From: JAYUJH01 sp043765375
GTDB taxonomy: Bacteria; Pseudomonadota; Alphaproteobacteria; Rickettsiales; UBA998
DNA length: 64,000 bases
Assembly: GCA_043765375.1 (NCBI GenBank)
Contig: JAYUJH010000023.1
Span: 34,763 to 98,762, forward strand
Reading direction: 5' to 3'
The notes beneath the pieces are model-generated. The model was not told the DNA's origin, ran no database searches, and saw only the letters and a list, made by a program, of their open reading frames with translations. The stretch's first letter is position 1. Each line of letters begins with the position of its first letter. Of the stretch, positions 44,956 through 54,737 are shown piece after piece. The translations under genes were made by a program, and so were the position numbers.

Positions 44956-46444
44956 TCAGAAAAAACCAACAAGATTTGAGGAGCGTGCAGATGTTTGCTT
45001 GCTACTTGAGGGGACTTACCCATATGTTAAAGGTGGGGTTTCCAGTTGGACGCATGATATTATCTTGCAACAAAATCATTTAACATTTCATATTGTGTGT
45101 TTGTTATCAAGTGACGCTAACTTGGAAATGAAGTTTGAATTGCCACCAAATGTGTTGAGTGTAACTGATGTTGCTTTGCGTGATATGCCAAACAAAAAAG
45201 GTGCGCCATCTCGCAATGTGATTAAGCAAATGCAGCCTGAATTGTTGAAAATCATCAATAATCAAGCAGGGCTGGAGGATTTTACACGATTAATTAACAT
45301 AGTTAAACCAGCCAAAGATAGCCTCAGCGAGGATTATTTGCTTAATAGTTCACAGGCGTGGGACGTGCTGGAATCAATGTATGAGAGCCGATATGCCACT
45401 AGCTCAATGCTTGATTATTTTTGGTCGTGGCGTTCAATTTTAGGCGGAGTGTTCTCAGTATTGCTTTGCCCGTTGCCAAAAGCTAATTTATATCACACAG
45501 TTTGCACAGGATATGCAGGGTTGCTTGCAGCGCGCGCTAAAATTGAAACGGGCGCACCAATGATTTTGTCGGAGCATGGTATATATACTAACGAGCGCAG
45601 AATTGAGATTTCATCAGCTGATTGGTTGGAAGAAACCGCAACTTCACAATTAACCATTGACTCAATTCATAGTGATTTGCGTGATTTATGGATTGATTCA
45701 TTCGCTAGCTATTCCCGCATTTGTTATGAAACTTCGGATAAAATCATCACATTATTTGCAGGAAATCAGCCCGCACAAATTGAAGATGGTGCAGCACCTA
45801 GTAAAATGCAAATTATTCCGAATGGCGTTGATGTTCCGCGTTTTTCAGTGTTACCGAGAAAACCGCATGATGTTCCAACTATTGCGATGATTGGGCGAGT
45901 TGTACCAATTAAAGATGTCAAAAGTTTCATCAGAGCCTGCGCCATTATGCGTGATCAAATGGGCGATTTGCGTGCTTTTATCATGGGAAATATGGACGAG
46001 GACGAGGAATATGCACTTGAGTGCAAAAAATTAGCACAGCATTTAATGTTGGATAATGTGTTGACTTTCACTGGTGCAGTCAAAATTGATGATTATCTGC
46101 CTGAAGTTGATGTTGTGGTGTTCACCTCAGTTTCAGAGGCGCAACCTTTGGTGATTTTAGAAGTTGGTGCAGCGGGGATTCCTGTAGTTTCAACATTTGT
46201 TGGGGCGTGCGAAGAAATGATATATGGTGCGCATGATGAAAGCCCCAATTTGGGAGCGGGTGGCGCAGTTGTGCCACTTTCCAATGCTAGTGCCGTTGCG
46301 CTGGAAACAATTCGCTTGCTTGTCAATCCCGCATATTATCAAAGTTGTTCAAATGCAATTCGTGCAAGGGTTGCAAAATATTATAATAGCGATTTGCAGC
46401 ATCAACAATATAGACAATTATATAACAATTTACTTGGAAGATAA
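44945..46444 (+). CDS. pelF: PelF-like cytosolic glycosyltransferase
   Basis: PelF polymerises the Pel sugar chain in the cytoplasm from a nucleotide sugar. I chose the ATG at 44945, which follows AAAGGAG at 44933-44939 and gives a 499-aa protein, close to Pseudomonas PelF (507). An open frame continues upstream from 44831 but overlaps pelE and lacks such a site. The N-terminus has the family motif LLLEGTYPYVKGGVSSW. GT-B signatures follow: IPNGVDVPRF, and the E-x7-E motif SEAQPLVILEVGAAGIP. It ends 3 bp before pelG. Confidence 0.94.
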   Translation: MQINQKKPTRFEERADVCLLLEGTYPYVKGGVSSWTHDIILQQNHLTFHIVCLLSSDANLEMKFELPPNVLSVTDVALRDMPNKKGAPSRNVIKQMQPELLKIINNQAGLEDFTRLINIVKPAKDSLSEDYLLNSSQAWDVLESMYESRYATSSMLDYFWSWRSILGGVFSVLLCPLPKANLYHTVCTGYAGLLAARAKIETGAPMILSEHGIYTNERRIEISSADWLEETATSQLTIDSIHSDLRDLWIDSFASYSRICYETSDKIITLFAGNQPAQIEDGAAPSKMQIIPNGVDVPRFSVLPRKPHDVPTIAMIGRVVPIKDVKSFIRACAIMRDQMGDLRAFIMGNMDEDEEYALECKKLAQHLMLDNVLTFTGAVKIDDYLPEVDVVVFTSVSEAQPLVILEVGAAGIPVVSTFVGACEEMIYGAHDESPNLGAGGAVVPLSNASAVALETIRLLVNPAYYQSCSNAIRARVAKYYNSDLQHQQYRQLYNNLLGR

Positions 46445-46447
46445 GCA

Positions 46448-47833
46448 ATGGCTGGAATTGGGTTTGAGCTTAAAAAATTAACGGATAATGACAATTTGAT
46501 TGGAGTTGTCCATGCTTATGTCAGTGCGGGGTTGGCAGCGGCAGGGCCTTGGCTGTTCACGATTTTAGCAATCGCTGGAATTACAATTTTATATGCGGAC
46601 TCACTCGCTTATAGCGAACTAATTAACTTTCGGGTGATTCTAGTTTATAATCTAGCAGCATCGTTAGTGATTTCTGCGCCAATATTTATGGTGGTAACTC
46701 GCTATATTGCCGATGCAATTAGTGTTAGAGATGTGACAAATGTGCCTTCAATATTGCTTGGAAGCATGGCTTTGGTGTTGATGTTGCAACTTCCACCAGC
46801 ATTGATTTATTACGGTTGGTATGTGGATTTGCCTCTATCCCTTAGGCTTTCCGCCATTATTGGGCTGTTACTACTTTCATATGTATGGTTGCTTGGCGTA
46901 TTTTTAATGGCGTTGAAAGATTTTCATTCGGTCAATTGGTCATATGGGATTGGTATGTTAATCGCTGTTTTATCCGCTCATTATTTGCGGGGTGAATACG
47001 GAACGGCGGGAATGTTAAACGGCTTTAATTTTGGAATTATGGTAATTGTATTTTCATTAACTGCCAAAGTTTTTGCTGAATATCCATATAATTATAACAA
47101 ACCATTCGCCATGATGCCTTGTTTCAAAACATATTATCAATTGGCACTTGGTGGATTATTTTATAATTTAGCAATATGGATTGACAAATTAATCATGTGG
47201 TTTGCACCAGAGCGAGTGATGCTGCCAAGCAAAATGGTGTTTTATCCTGAATATGATAGCGCAATGTTCTTGGCTTATGTAACTATTGTTCCAGCAATGG
47301 CGGTGTTTTTCTTCAGTGTGGAGACGAGTTTTTTTCAACGTTATCGTCGTTTTTATGATGATATTTTGGAGCATAAACCACTTAGTCGCATCAAAGAAAA
47401 TGGTAAAGCGATGATGGATAGTGTGATATATCACGCTCGCACATTTATGGTGGTGCAGGGGGCAATTACGTTTATCGCAATAATTTTAGCTGCTGATATT
47501 TTGGAGGCGGTGAACTTTTCTTATCGTCAGGTGAGTATTTTCCGCCTCGGTGCTTTGGGGGGAATGTTGCATGTGCTTGCATTATTTGAGATGATTATTT
47601 TGTCATATTTTGATAGCCGTTCCAAGGTGATGTGGTTGCAATTATTGTTCCTCGTTTCAAATATAATATTCACCATCATCAGCATGAATATGGGTTTTGC
47701 TTATTATGGCTATGGCTATTTTCTCTCCAGTGCATTAACTTTTTTGGTGACAACTCTGGTGCTGTTTAGTTTTTTGAGCAAGGTTCATTATCACGCTTTC
47801 ATCACTCATAATAATGCGGTGCAGAAAAAATGA
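46448..47833 (+). CDS. pelG: PelG-like flippase-type membrane protein
   Basis: PelG is a polytopic Wzx/MATE-like protein that carries the growing Pel chain across the inner membrane. The 461-aa protein starts AGIGFELKKLTDNDN, the typical PelG opening, and has about twelve hydrophobic helices. It follows pelF after 3 bp and closes the cluster. trxA follows after 61 bp. Confidence 0.92.
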   Translation: MAGIGFELKKLTDNDNLIGVVHAYVSAGLAAAGPWLFTILAIAGITILYADSLAYSELINFRVILVYNLAASLVISAPIFMVVTRYIADAISVRDVTNVPSILLGSMALVLMLQLPPALIYYGWYVDLPLSLRLSAIIGLLLLSYVWLLGVFLMALKDFHSVNWSYGIGMLIAVLSAHYLRGEYGTAGMLNGFNFGIMVIVFSLTAKVFAEYPYNYNKPFAMMPCFKTYYQLALGGLFYNLAIWIDKLIMWFAPERVMLPSKMVFYPEYDSAMFLAYVTIVPAMAVFFFSVETSFFQRYRRFYDDILEHKPLSRIKENGKAMMDSVIYHARTFMVVQGAITFIAIILAADILEAVNFSYRQVSIFRLGALGGMLHVLALFEMIILSYFDSRSKVMWLQLLFLVSNIIFTIISMNMGFAYYGYGYFLSSALTFLVTTLVLFSFLSKVHYHAFITHNNAVQKK

Positions 47834-47894
47834 GCAAAAAACATTGAAATAAAAACATTGATTTAATATATATAATAATTAATAGGAGAAGTTT

Positions 47895-48221
47895 ATGAGT
47901 GCAGTAAAAAAAATTGCAGATGCTGAGTTTGATGCAGAAGTTTTGAAATCTGATGTTCCAGTATTGCTAGATTTTTGGGCAGAATGGTGTGGACCTTGCC
48001 GTCAGTTGGCTCCAATATTGGAGCAAATGGCGGAAGAATTAGGCGAAAAAGTTACAATCGCCAAAATGAATATTGATGAAAGTCCAGAAACTCCAAGCAA
48101 ATATGGTGTGCGTGGTATTCCAACGATGATGTTGTTCAAAAATGGTGAAGTTTTTGCAACCAAAGTTGGTGCAGTGCCAAAATCACAATTATTGGATTGG
48201 CTAAAAAGTAACTTAGATTAA
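47895..48221 (+). CDS. trxA: Thioredoxin
   Basis: TrxA reduces protein disulfides in the cytoplasm. The 108-aa protein has the active site WCGPC in DFWAEWCGPCRQL, plus the conserved cis-Pro in RGIPTMMLFKNGE. An AGGAGAAG Shine-Dalgarno precedes the ATG. Its stop overlaps the parE start (TAATG), so the two are probably cotranslated. Confidence 0.95.
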   Translation: MSAVKKIADAEFDAEVLKSDVPVLLDFWAEWCGPCRQLAPILEQMAEELGEKVTIAKMNIDESPETPSKYGVRGIPTMMLFKNGEVFATKVGAVPKSQLLDWLKSNLD

Positions 48222-50197
48222 TGAATAGTTTATTTGACACGCCATTAATCGCTGCGCCAGCCAACTCATATACCGCAGATGATATTGAGATATTGGAGGG
48301 GCTAGAACCTGTTCGTCGTCGCCCTGGAATGTATATTGGTGGCACTGACGAGGGGGCAATGCACCATTTGATTGCTGAAATATTTGATAATTCCATGGAC
48401 GAGGCAGTTGCAGGATACGCCACTAGGATTGAGGTAACACTTGAGCATGATAATCGCTTAACCGTGAAGGATAATGGGCGAGGCATTCCAGTGGATATGC
48501 ACCCAAAATATCCTGATAAATCAGCATTGGAGGTGATCTTAACCACCTTGCATTCGGGCGGAAAGTTTTCCACCAATGTTTATGAAACTTCGGGCGGGCT
48601 ACATGGCGTGGGGATATCAGTGGTGAATGCTCTTGCGAGTAATTTGCTGGTGGAAGTTGCGCGCAATAAAATATTATATCAGCAGAAATATTCGCGTGGT
48701 GAGCCACAAACTCCGTTGCGAGAGGTTGGAAATGCGCCAAATCGCCGTGGCACTAGCATCTCATTCACGCCAGATACTGAAATATTCGGTGATGCACAAT
48801 TTCGCCCCGCACGTATATTTCAATTTGTTCGCTCCAAAGCGTATTTATATAAAGGGGTGGAGATTCGTTGGAATTGCCCGCCAGAACTGACTGATGGCAA
48901 AACTCCACATGAAGCAGTTTTGCATTATCCAAACGGCCTGAAGGATTTTTTGCATGCTGAACTTGAGGGGCGCAGTTTGCTTTGTAGCGCATTTAATGGA
49001 TCGGCGGAATTGTTGGATAAGCGTGGCAGAATAGAATGGGCGATGGCTTGGCCGCTTGATGAAGAACCCTCCACTCACAGCTATTGCAATACGATTGTAA
49101 CGCCGCAAGGTGGCACGCATGAAGCAGGTTTCAAGGCGGCAATCACCAAGGGAATCAAGGCTTATGTTGATATGTCGGGCAATAAAAAAGCGGCAGGGTT
49201 GACGGCGGAAGATGTGCTTGGTGGGGCGCATATCATCATTTCATTGTTCATTTCAGAGCCACAATTTCAGGGGCAAACCAAGGAAAAATTAGTAACTGCT
49301 GATGCCGTTCGCCTCACAGAAAATGCGGTGCGTGACCCTTTTGATTATTGGTTGAGTGCGGATTCAACCAATGCGAATGCGTTGCTAGAATGTTTGGTGC
49401 GCCGTATGGACGAGCGATTATCACGCAAAAAACAAAAGGAAATTAATCGCAAAAGTGTGACGCAAAAACTGCGCTTACCTGGAAAATTGACTGATTGCTC
49501 CCGTGATAGCTCTGACGGCACTGAGATTTATTTAGTTGAGGGGGATTCGGCAGGTGGTTCAGCCAAGCAAGCACGATTTAGAGAAACTCAAGCGATTTTG
49601 CCATTGCGTGGAAAAATACTCAACGTGGCGAGCAGCACTCGTGACAAAATAAATGCTAATACTGAGATTTCAGACATGATTCAAGCACTTGGTTGTGGCA
49701 GTGGCAAGCATTTTGACCTTGCCGCTTTGCGCTATGAAAAAGTCATAATCATGACTGATGCAGATGTTGACGGTGCGCATATTTGTTCGCTGTTAATGAC
49801 GTTTTTTTATCAGGAATTGCCAGCTTTGGTGCGGGCAGGGCGGTTATATTTGGCGCAACCACCACTTTATCGTATTAATCACAAAAAGCAACATTATTAT
49901 CCCGTGAATGATGCAGCGAAAGATTTGTTGATTGCGAAGCTAACCAAAGAAGGCGGGGCGATTGAGGTTGGGCGGTTCAAGGGGCTTGGTGAAATGACTC
50001 CAGCACAACTCAAGGAAACCACCATGACAATAGGCAAGCGAACCTTGTTGCGGGTGGCGATTAATGATGATCAGCGTCAGGAAACTGCGGAGCAGGTGAG
50101 TGCGTTAATGGGTAAAAAACCAGAATTACGCTTTCAATTTATTCAAGAGCAAACCCAGCTACGGGGTGAGAAAATGGCGGTTGAATTGGATATTTGA
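48221..50197 (+). CDS. parE: DNA topoisomerase IV subunit B (ParE)
   Basis: ParE is the ATPase subunit that helps unlink daughter chromosomes. The 658-aa protein has the GHKL ATPase motifs IFDNSMDEAVAGYATRIEV and KDNGRGIPVDMHP, then HSGGKFSTNVYETSGGLHGVG. The TOPRIM motifs are EGDSAGGSAKQ and IMTDADVDGAHI. The length and the final RFKGLGEMTPAQLKETTM region fit ParE; GyrB would normally be longer (about 800). It is coupled to trxA by a TAATG overlap, an unusual partner. Confidence 0.92.
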   Translation: MNSLFDTPLIAAPANSYTADDIEILEGLEPVRRRPGMYIGGTDEGAMHHLIAEIFDNSMDEAVAGYATRIEVTLEHDNRLTVKDNGRGIPVDMHPKYPDKSALEVILTTLHSGGKFSTNVYETSGGLHGVGISVVNALASNLLVEVARNKILYQQKYSRGEPQTPLREVGNAPNRRGTSISFTPDTEIFGDAQFRPARIFQFVRSKAYLYKGVEIRWNCPPELTDGKTPHEAVLHYPNGLKDFLHAELEGRSLLCSAFNGSAELLDKRGRIEWAMAWPLDEEPSTHSYCNTIVTPQGGTHEAGFKAAITKGIKAYVDMSGNKKAAGLTAEDVLGGAHIIISLFISEPQFQGQTKEKLVTADAVRLTENAVRDPFDYWLSADSTNANALLECLVRRMDERLSRKKQKEINRKSVTQKLRLPGKLTDCSRDSSDGTEIYLVEGDSAGGSAKQARFRETQAILPLRGKILNVASSTRDKINANTEISDMIQALGCGSGKHFDLAALRYEKVIIMTDADVDGAHICSLLMTFFYQELPALVRAGRLYLAQPPLYRINHKKQHYYPVNDAAKDLLIAKLTKEGGAIEVGRFKGLGEMTPAQLKETTMTIGKRTLLRVAINDDQRQETAEQVSALMGKKPELRFQFIQEQTQLRGEKMAVELDI

Positions 50198-50218
50198 TTA
50201 AGAAATATGCTTCAACTT

Positions 50219-50866
50219 TTAGCCACGCTCAAACCGTGATTGCTGCGCTGAAACATAAAGCATGTGGGCAATTTTTTCTTGACGCTTTTTCAATTCTGCC
50301 AAATGCAATTTTGTCATAATTCTATCCAAAGATAAATCAAGATAATCCACAAAAATTGTAATAACAAACTCAATATGGTTTTTAATCTTGGCAACTATAG
50401 GGTCGGCTATGTTGCGAATACCCTCGCTTACGCCTTTCAACTGCTCGCTGTAATTGTCAATCGCTAGATAAACTCGGCGCAATGCTCCTTCAATTTTGCC
50501 TCGGCTGCTTGAATTGCGTTTTTTCTTGCCCGCAACTTCAATGAACTCCTCGCACAAAATATCGGTTGATTCGGTCAACTGCGCCACGAGTGGTTCAATC
50601 AAATCTAGCTGTGCTTCATTATCCAAAACTCTCTCATCTTCAGCTGTTGAAAGCAAATCTTCCGCCATGTCGTATAAATTAGCGATTTGGTGATAATTCA
50701 TTTCCAGCACGGCGATTTCTGGTGCGGGCTGTGGTTCACCCCATGAATGCGCTTGGTCAACAATATTGGCTGGTTGATTATTGTTATTTGCGGCTATGTG
50801 CAAATGTTCTGAGCTTTGGCGTTCTGAGTTTTTGGAGGTTGGGTTTTGTTCGGGATATTCTTCCAT
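50219..50866 (-). CDS. Hypothetical protein, helical
   Basis: I do not recognise this 215-aa protein. The first 50 residues are polar and Asn/Gln/Ser-rich, and the rest is predicted helical with many Glu, Lys and Leu. There are no membrane segments apart from one weakly hydrophobic helix (HIEFVITIFVDYLDLSL). It lies on the opposite strand to parE and 108 bp from the next unknown gene. No function can be assigned. Confidence 0.65.
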   Translation of the reverse strand: MEEYPEQNPTSKNSERQSSEHLHIAANNNNQPANIVDQAHSWGEPQPAPEIAVLEMNYHQIANLYDMAEDLLSTAEDERVLDNEAQLDLIEPLVAQLTESTDILCEEFIEVAGKKKRNSSSRGKIEGALRRVYLAIDNYSEQLKGVSEGIRNIADPIVAKIKNHIEFVITIFVDYLDLSLDRIMTKLHLAELKKRQEKIAHMLYVSAQQSRFERG

Positions 50867-50974
50867 TTTTATGAACCTTAAAAATTAATTAAAATATACT
50901 ATAATTTCGTCTATTTGTCAAATAAATATTCGCTAGTTTATGTTATGATTTCGTTGGTACGTTAAGACCATAAC

Positions 50975-51949
50975 CTAAACTAACGGTCCTTGATTGGCAA
51001 GTTCTGCACTTTTAACTGCCCTTGCTGCTTCTTGCTCGGTGAATAATAATTTGCTAGAGTTTTGCGGGGTTGCTTCAGCATCTGCGTTGCCTCTAGATTG
51101 ATTGCTCTGTTGCGCCATTAATGCACGCCCTTCTTGCCCAATTCCTTGTTGGGTCATACGTTTTTGCCAATATCCTTCGGGCATTCCATCACGCGGTTCA
51201 GGTTTGAATGCAACAATTTTATTAGCTGCATTTTTCACTTCTTCTGGGGTCACCTGCGCTGTGTTATCTTGCTCAATCGCTTTTACCTTTGGATAATCAA
51301 CATTTGCAACTTGCGCCACCCCTTGGATTGCTTGCGGTTCGTTGGAGGTTATTTTGCCATTTGCTCCCGCTGGAAGTGCGCCAAGAGTAAGATTTTCACC
51401 ATTTTTGCCACGAAAATGATTTGCTGCCAATCCCGCTGCTAAAACGCCACCACCAACCACTGCTGCCGCTGCGGGAACGCTAATTGCACCCTCAACTTTT
51501 GCATCTTTTGCTTTGTCATTGCCACCAGTGAAAACGCCTGTGACGTTGTTGGCAATATTTCCCATATGGTCAACAATGCTTGTGCCAGTAACCATTTCGG
51601 AGGCGACATTCAAGATTGCGGTTAATGGCAAGACGGTGATTGCCGCATTACAAACGCCACGAATAACTTTGCGTCCTGCACCAATCACATTGCCGTGAGA
51701 GAGTTCTTGCACTGCCTCAATTGCATCAGGAATTGCTGCAACACCAGCTGCGATGTTGCTTAAGCCATTAGTTTTGGTGAGTGCTGAGAAGGGATCTTCA
51801 GGCGAAAACCACTTCATGAAATTAACTTTGTTAGAAACAACAGTTCCAACCGCACCAAATATTCCCGCTGCTGCACTAACCTTGGAGGCGTTATCAGCCA
51901 AGCTGTTATCCTCTTTTTTATCTTTCAAATACGGGTTGCTACTCGCCAT
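50975..51949 (-). CDS. Hypothetical protein with glycine-rich hydrophobic segments
   Basis: The 324-aa protein is unrecognised. It has no signal peptide but has several Gly/Ala-rich hydrophobic stretches, mainly AAAGIFGAVGTVVSN, AAITVLPLTAILNVASEM and SVPAAAAVVGGGVLAAGLAA. A charged C-terminal part of about 140 residues follows with KPEPRDGMPEGYWQKR and QSNQSRGNADAEATPQ. Its style recalls the 625-aa unknown at 190-2067 and the small gene at 63587. A membrane-inserting or secreted role is possible. It lies 166 bp from valS, in the opposite direction. Confidence 0.65.
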   Translation of the reverse strand: MASSNPYLKDKKEDNSLADNASKVSAAAGIFGAVGTVVSNKVNFMKWFSPEDPFSALTKTNGLSNIAAGVAAIPDAIEAVQELSHGNVIGAGRKVIRGVCNAAITVLPLTAILNVASEMVTGTSIVDHMGNIANNVTGVFTGGNDKAKDAKVEGAISVPAAAAVVGGGVLAAGLAANHFRGKNGENLTLGALPAGANGKITSNEPQAIQGVAQVANVDYPKVKAIEQDNTAQVTPEEVKNAANKIVAFKPEPRDGMPEGYWQKRMTQQGIGQEGRALMAQQSNQSRGNADAEATPQNSSKLLFTEQEAARAVKSAELANQGPLV

Positions 51950-52115
51950 AAGATAATATTTGTAATTCCTTGATGATATATTTTTTTAGTTAAGATGGGC
52001 TTTTTAGTTAAGATATTTAATTCTTCAATATGTATGATAACAAATTATGGTGACAATTTTGTGAAGATGTCTTATATATTATGCAACAAAAATCACATTA
52101 GACAGTTAAAAAATC

Positions 52116-54737
52116 ATGACATTTGAAAATAGATACGACCATAAAGAACGTGAAATATATTGGCAAGCATATTGGCAGGAGCATGGGGTTTATAGCTTCC
52201 GTGATGACCAAGTGCGTGAGCAAACATTTGTGATTGATACGCCCCCACCAACTGTTTCAGGGCAGCTACATATGGGGCATATATATAGTTATGCACATGC
52301 GGATTTTATCGCCCGTTATAAGCGTATGAAAGGGTTTGATGTGTTTTATCCAATGGGTTTTGATGATAATGGTTTGCCAACTGAGCGGCTGGTTGAGAAG
52401 CAGAAAAAAATACGGGCGAAAGATGTTTCACGTGAAACTTTTATCTCGCTTTGTGAAGAGGTTTCGGCGGAGGCACGAATTGAATATCGTGAGTTATTTT
52501 GTGCAACCGCTTTATCAGTTGATTGGGCGTTGGAATATAACACTATAAGTGAGGAAGTGCGGCGTATTTCGCAAGCATCATTCATTGATTTATATGAACG
52601 GGGGCATGTTGAGCGCAAATTGCAACCAATGTTTTGGGACGTGATAGACCAAACGGCAATTGCACAAGCGGAAATTGAGGATAAGGAACTGGAAGGGCTT
52701 TTCGTTGATATTAGGTTTGAGGTTGAAGGGGGAGGTGAGTTCATTATAGGCACAACTCGCCCAGAAATGCTGCCCGCATGTGTTGCTATATTTTATCACC
52801 CTGATGATGCAAGATATGCGCATCTGAAAGGTAAGTTCGCCATAACGCCGTTATTTGGTGTGCGAGTTCCAATTTTAACTGATGATACAGTTGAGATTGA
52901 TAAAGGCACAGGAATCATGATGTGCTGCACTTTTGGCGATGAAGCGGATATTGAAAAATGGCGCAAACATGGCTTGGAAACACGAGTGATTTTGAATCAA
53001 TATGGAAAATTATCTTTTAGCAATTTTATGTTTGAAGATGCAACGGGCGAGTGCTCTCCCCTTGCGGGGGAGCGGCAGAAGCAAGGCGAAGCCGCCGCTG
53101 ATGCGTGGGGGGTATTAAAAAACTTAACTGTCAAATCCGCCCGCATCAAAATAATTGAATTATTGGAAGAAAAGCAATTAATAACCAACAAACGCAACAT
53201 CATTCATAGCGTCAAATGCGCTGAACGCTCGGGCGCACCAATTGAGATATTGCCATCACAACAATGGTTTGTCAAAGTGCTGGAGCATAAAGAAGCCCTC
53301 AAAGCCCGCAGCAAATCCTGCAATTGGAATCCTGAATGGATGGAAAAGCGCATGGAGCAATGGATTGACGGCCTGAAATATGATTGGTGCATCTCCCGCC
53401 AACGCATTTATGGCGTGCCATTCCCTGTATGGTATTCTAACCGTGAAGGTGAGCAGGGTAAAATATTATTGCCTGATATTTCACAATTACCCGTCAACCC
53501 TATGGTAGATTTACCTTTAGGATATAATCGTGATGAAGTGATGGCTGATACAGACGTGATGGATACATGGGCGACATCGTCACTTACGCCACAAATTAGT
53601 GCTGGCTCGGCAACCAAGCCAAACGCTAAACTATTCCCTGCTGATCTCCGCCCGCAAGCACATGAAATTATCCGCACATGGGCGTTTTATTCGCTGGTGA
53701 AAGCGCATCTCCATAATGATGATTTGCCATGGCGTAACCTGATGATTTCTGGCTGGTGTTTGGCATCGGACAAAACTAAAATGTCAAAATCCAAGGGTAA
53801 TGTCATCACGCCACTTAGCTTGTTGCAGGAAAAAAGTGCAGATAGCGTGCGTCACTGGGCGAGTTCGGCGAAGCTCGGCAGTGATACGGCATTTAGTGAG
53901 GATTTGCTTAAAATTGGTGCAAAATTGATTAATAAATTATGGAATGCGGGCAAGTTTGCAGCTACACAATTGGAGGCAATGCAAGGCAAAAGCGCAAGCG
54001 CAAGCGCAACAGATGCAATTGGGCAAAATATCATCATATGCGAGATTGATAAGTTCATGATTGCCCGCACACAAGCAACCATTGAAAAATATGATGAATG
54101 TTTTGCCGATTATGATTATGCGGGGGCAAGGGCAGCGATTGAAGATTTATTTTGGAATGATTTTTGTGATAATTACCTAGAAATTGTGAAAGCTCGCAGT
54201 TACGGGCAGCAAGGGGAGGCGGCGCAACAATCCTCTTTGCACACAATTCATCATTGTTTTAACGCAATTTTGAAGTTATTTGCACCGTTTATTCCGCATA
54301 TTACCGAGGAATTATTCAGCAAATTATACGCAACCGAGTTTGCAAAATGTGGTTCAATTCACGCAAGGGGTGGTTATCCATTGTTGGAGAATTATAATTG
54401 TGGGGTTGCACATGATGTGGCGGAACAAAATTGGTTTGCTACTAAAGCGATTATTGAGTTGGTGCGCAAAGCCAAATCACAACGTGGTGTTTCAATCAAA
54501 TATCCGATTTTGCAGATGAGCATTTCAGGGATTGAAATTGAGTTATTCACTTTGATTGCTGATGATGTGAAGGCAGTGGGGAATATTGAGGTTTTGCATT
54601 ATGCACAGGATTTGCCGAAGTTGGCTGGAGGAAATGCAACTAATCAAGTTGATATGGTAGGTGAGGCAGATATAATCATCAATGATGGTGATTTGCAAAT
54701 TGAGGTTGTGTTTGCAGCACAAGCGGAGGTTGCTTGA
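52116..54737 (+). CDS. valS: Valyl-tRNA synthetase, archaeal/rickettsial type
   Basis: ValRS charges tRNA-Val. The 873-aa protein has the class I motifs PPPTVSGQLHMGHIYS (HIGH-type), KMSKSKGNVITP, an editing domain with GTTRPEMLPACVAIFYHP, and the anticodon-binding domain. The sequence NGLPTERLVEKQKKIRAKD and others match the archaeal-genre ValRS recorded for Rickettsia, recalled from memory and not computed. In place of a short loop (after FMFEDAT) there are about 25 extra residues (GECSPLAGERQKQGEAAADA and after). They are encoded by a GC-rich palindromic insertion at 53047-53118. The reading frame is kept. Confidence 0.94.
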   Translation: MTFENRYDHKEREIYWQAYWQEHGVYSFRDDQVREQTFVIDTPPPTVSGQLHMGHIYSYAHADFIARYKRMKGFDVFYPMGFDDNGLPTERLVEKQKKIRAKDVSRETFISLCEEVSAEARIEYRELFCATALSVDWALEYNTISEEVRRISQASFIDLYERGHVERKLQPMFWDVIDQTAIAQAEIEDKELEGLFVDIRFEVEGGGEFIIGTTRPEMLPACVAIFYHPDDARYAHLKGKFAITPLFGVRVPILTDDTVEIDKGTGIMMCCTFGDEADIEKWRKHGLETRVILNQYGKLSFSNFMFEDATGECSPLAGERQKQGEAAADAWGVLKNLTVKSARIKIIELLEEKQLITNKRNIIHSVKCAERSGAPIEILPSQQWFVKVLEHKEALKARSKSCNWNPEWMEKRMEQWIDGLKYDWCISRQRIYGVPFPVWYSNREGEQGKILLPDISQLPVNPMVDLPLGYNRDEVMADTDVMDTWATSSLTPQISAGSATKPNAKLFPADLRPQAHEIIRTWAFYSLVKAHLHNDDLPWRNLMISGWCLASDKTKMSKSKGNVITPLSLLQEKSADSVRHWASSAKLGSDTAFSEDLLKIGAKLINKLWNAGKFAATQLEAMQGKSASASATDAIGQNIIICEIDKFMIARTQATIEKYDECFADYDYAGARAAIEDLFWNDFCDNYLEIVKARSYGQQGEAAQQSSLHTIHHCFNAILKLFAPFIPHITEELFSKLYATEFAKCGSIHARGGYPLLENYNCGVAHDVAEQNWFATKAIIELVRKAKSQRGVSIKYPILQMSISGIEIELFTLIADDVKAVGNIEVLHYAQDLPKLAGGNATNQVDMVGEADIIINDGDLQIEVVFAAQAEVA
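53047..53118 (+). repeat. GC-rich palindromic element inserted in frame in valS
   Basis: This stretch is far more GC-rich than the surrounding gene. It begins with an inverted repeat (CTCCCC at 53056-53061 and GGGGAG at 53067-53072) and continues with a GGCGAAGCCGCC-type smaller palindrome near 53085-53096. The CTCTCCCC-TTGCG-GGGGAG core is a well-known type of dispersed bacterial repeat. It adds about 24-25 codons and keeps the frame. Boundaries are estimated. Confidence 0.7.
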
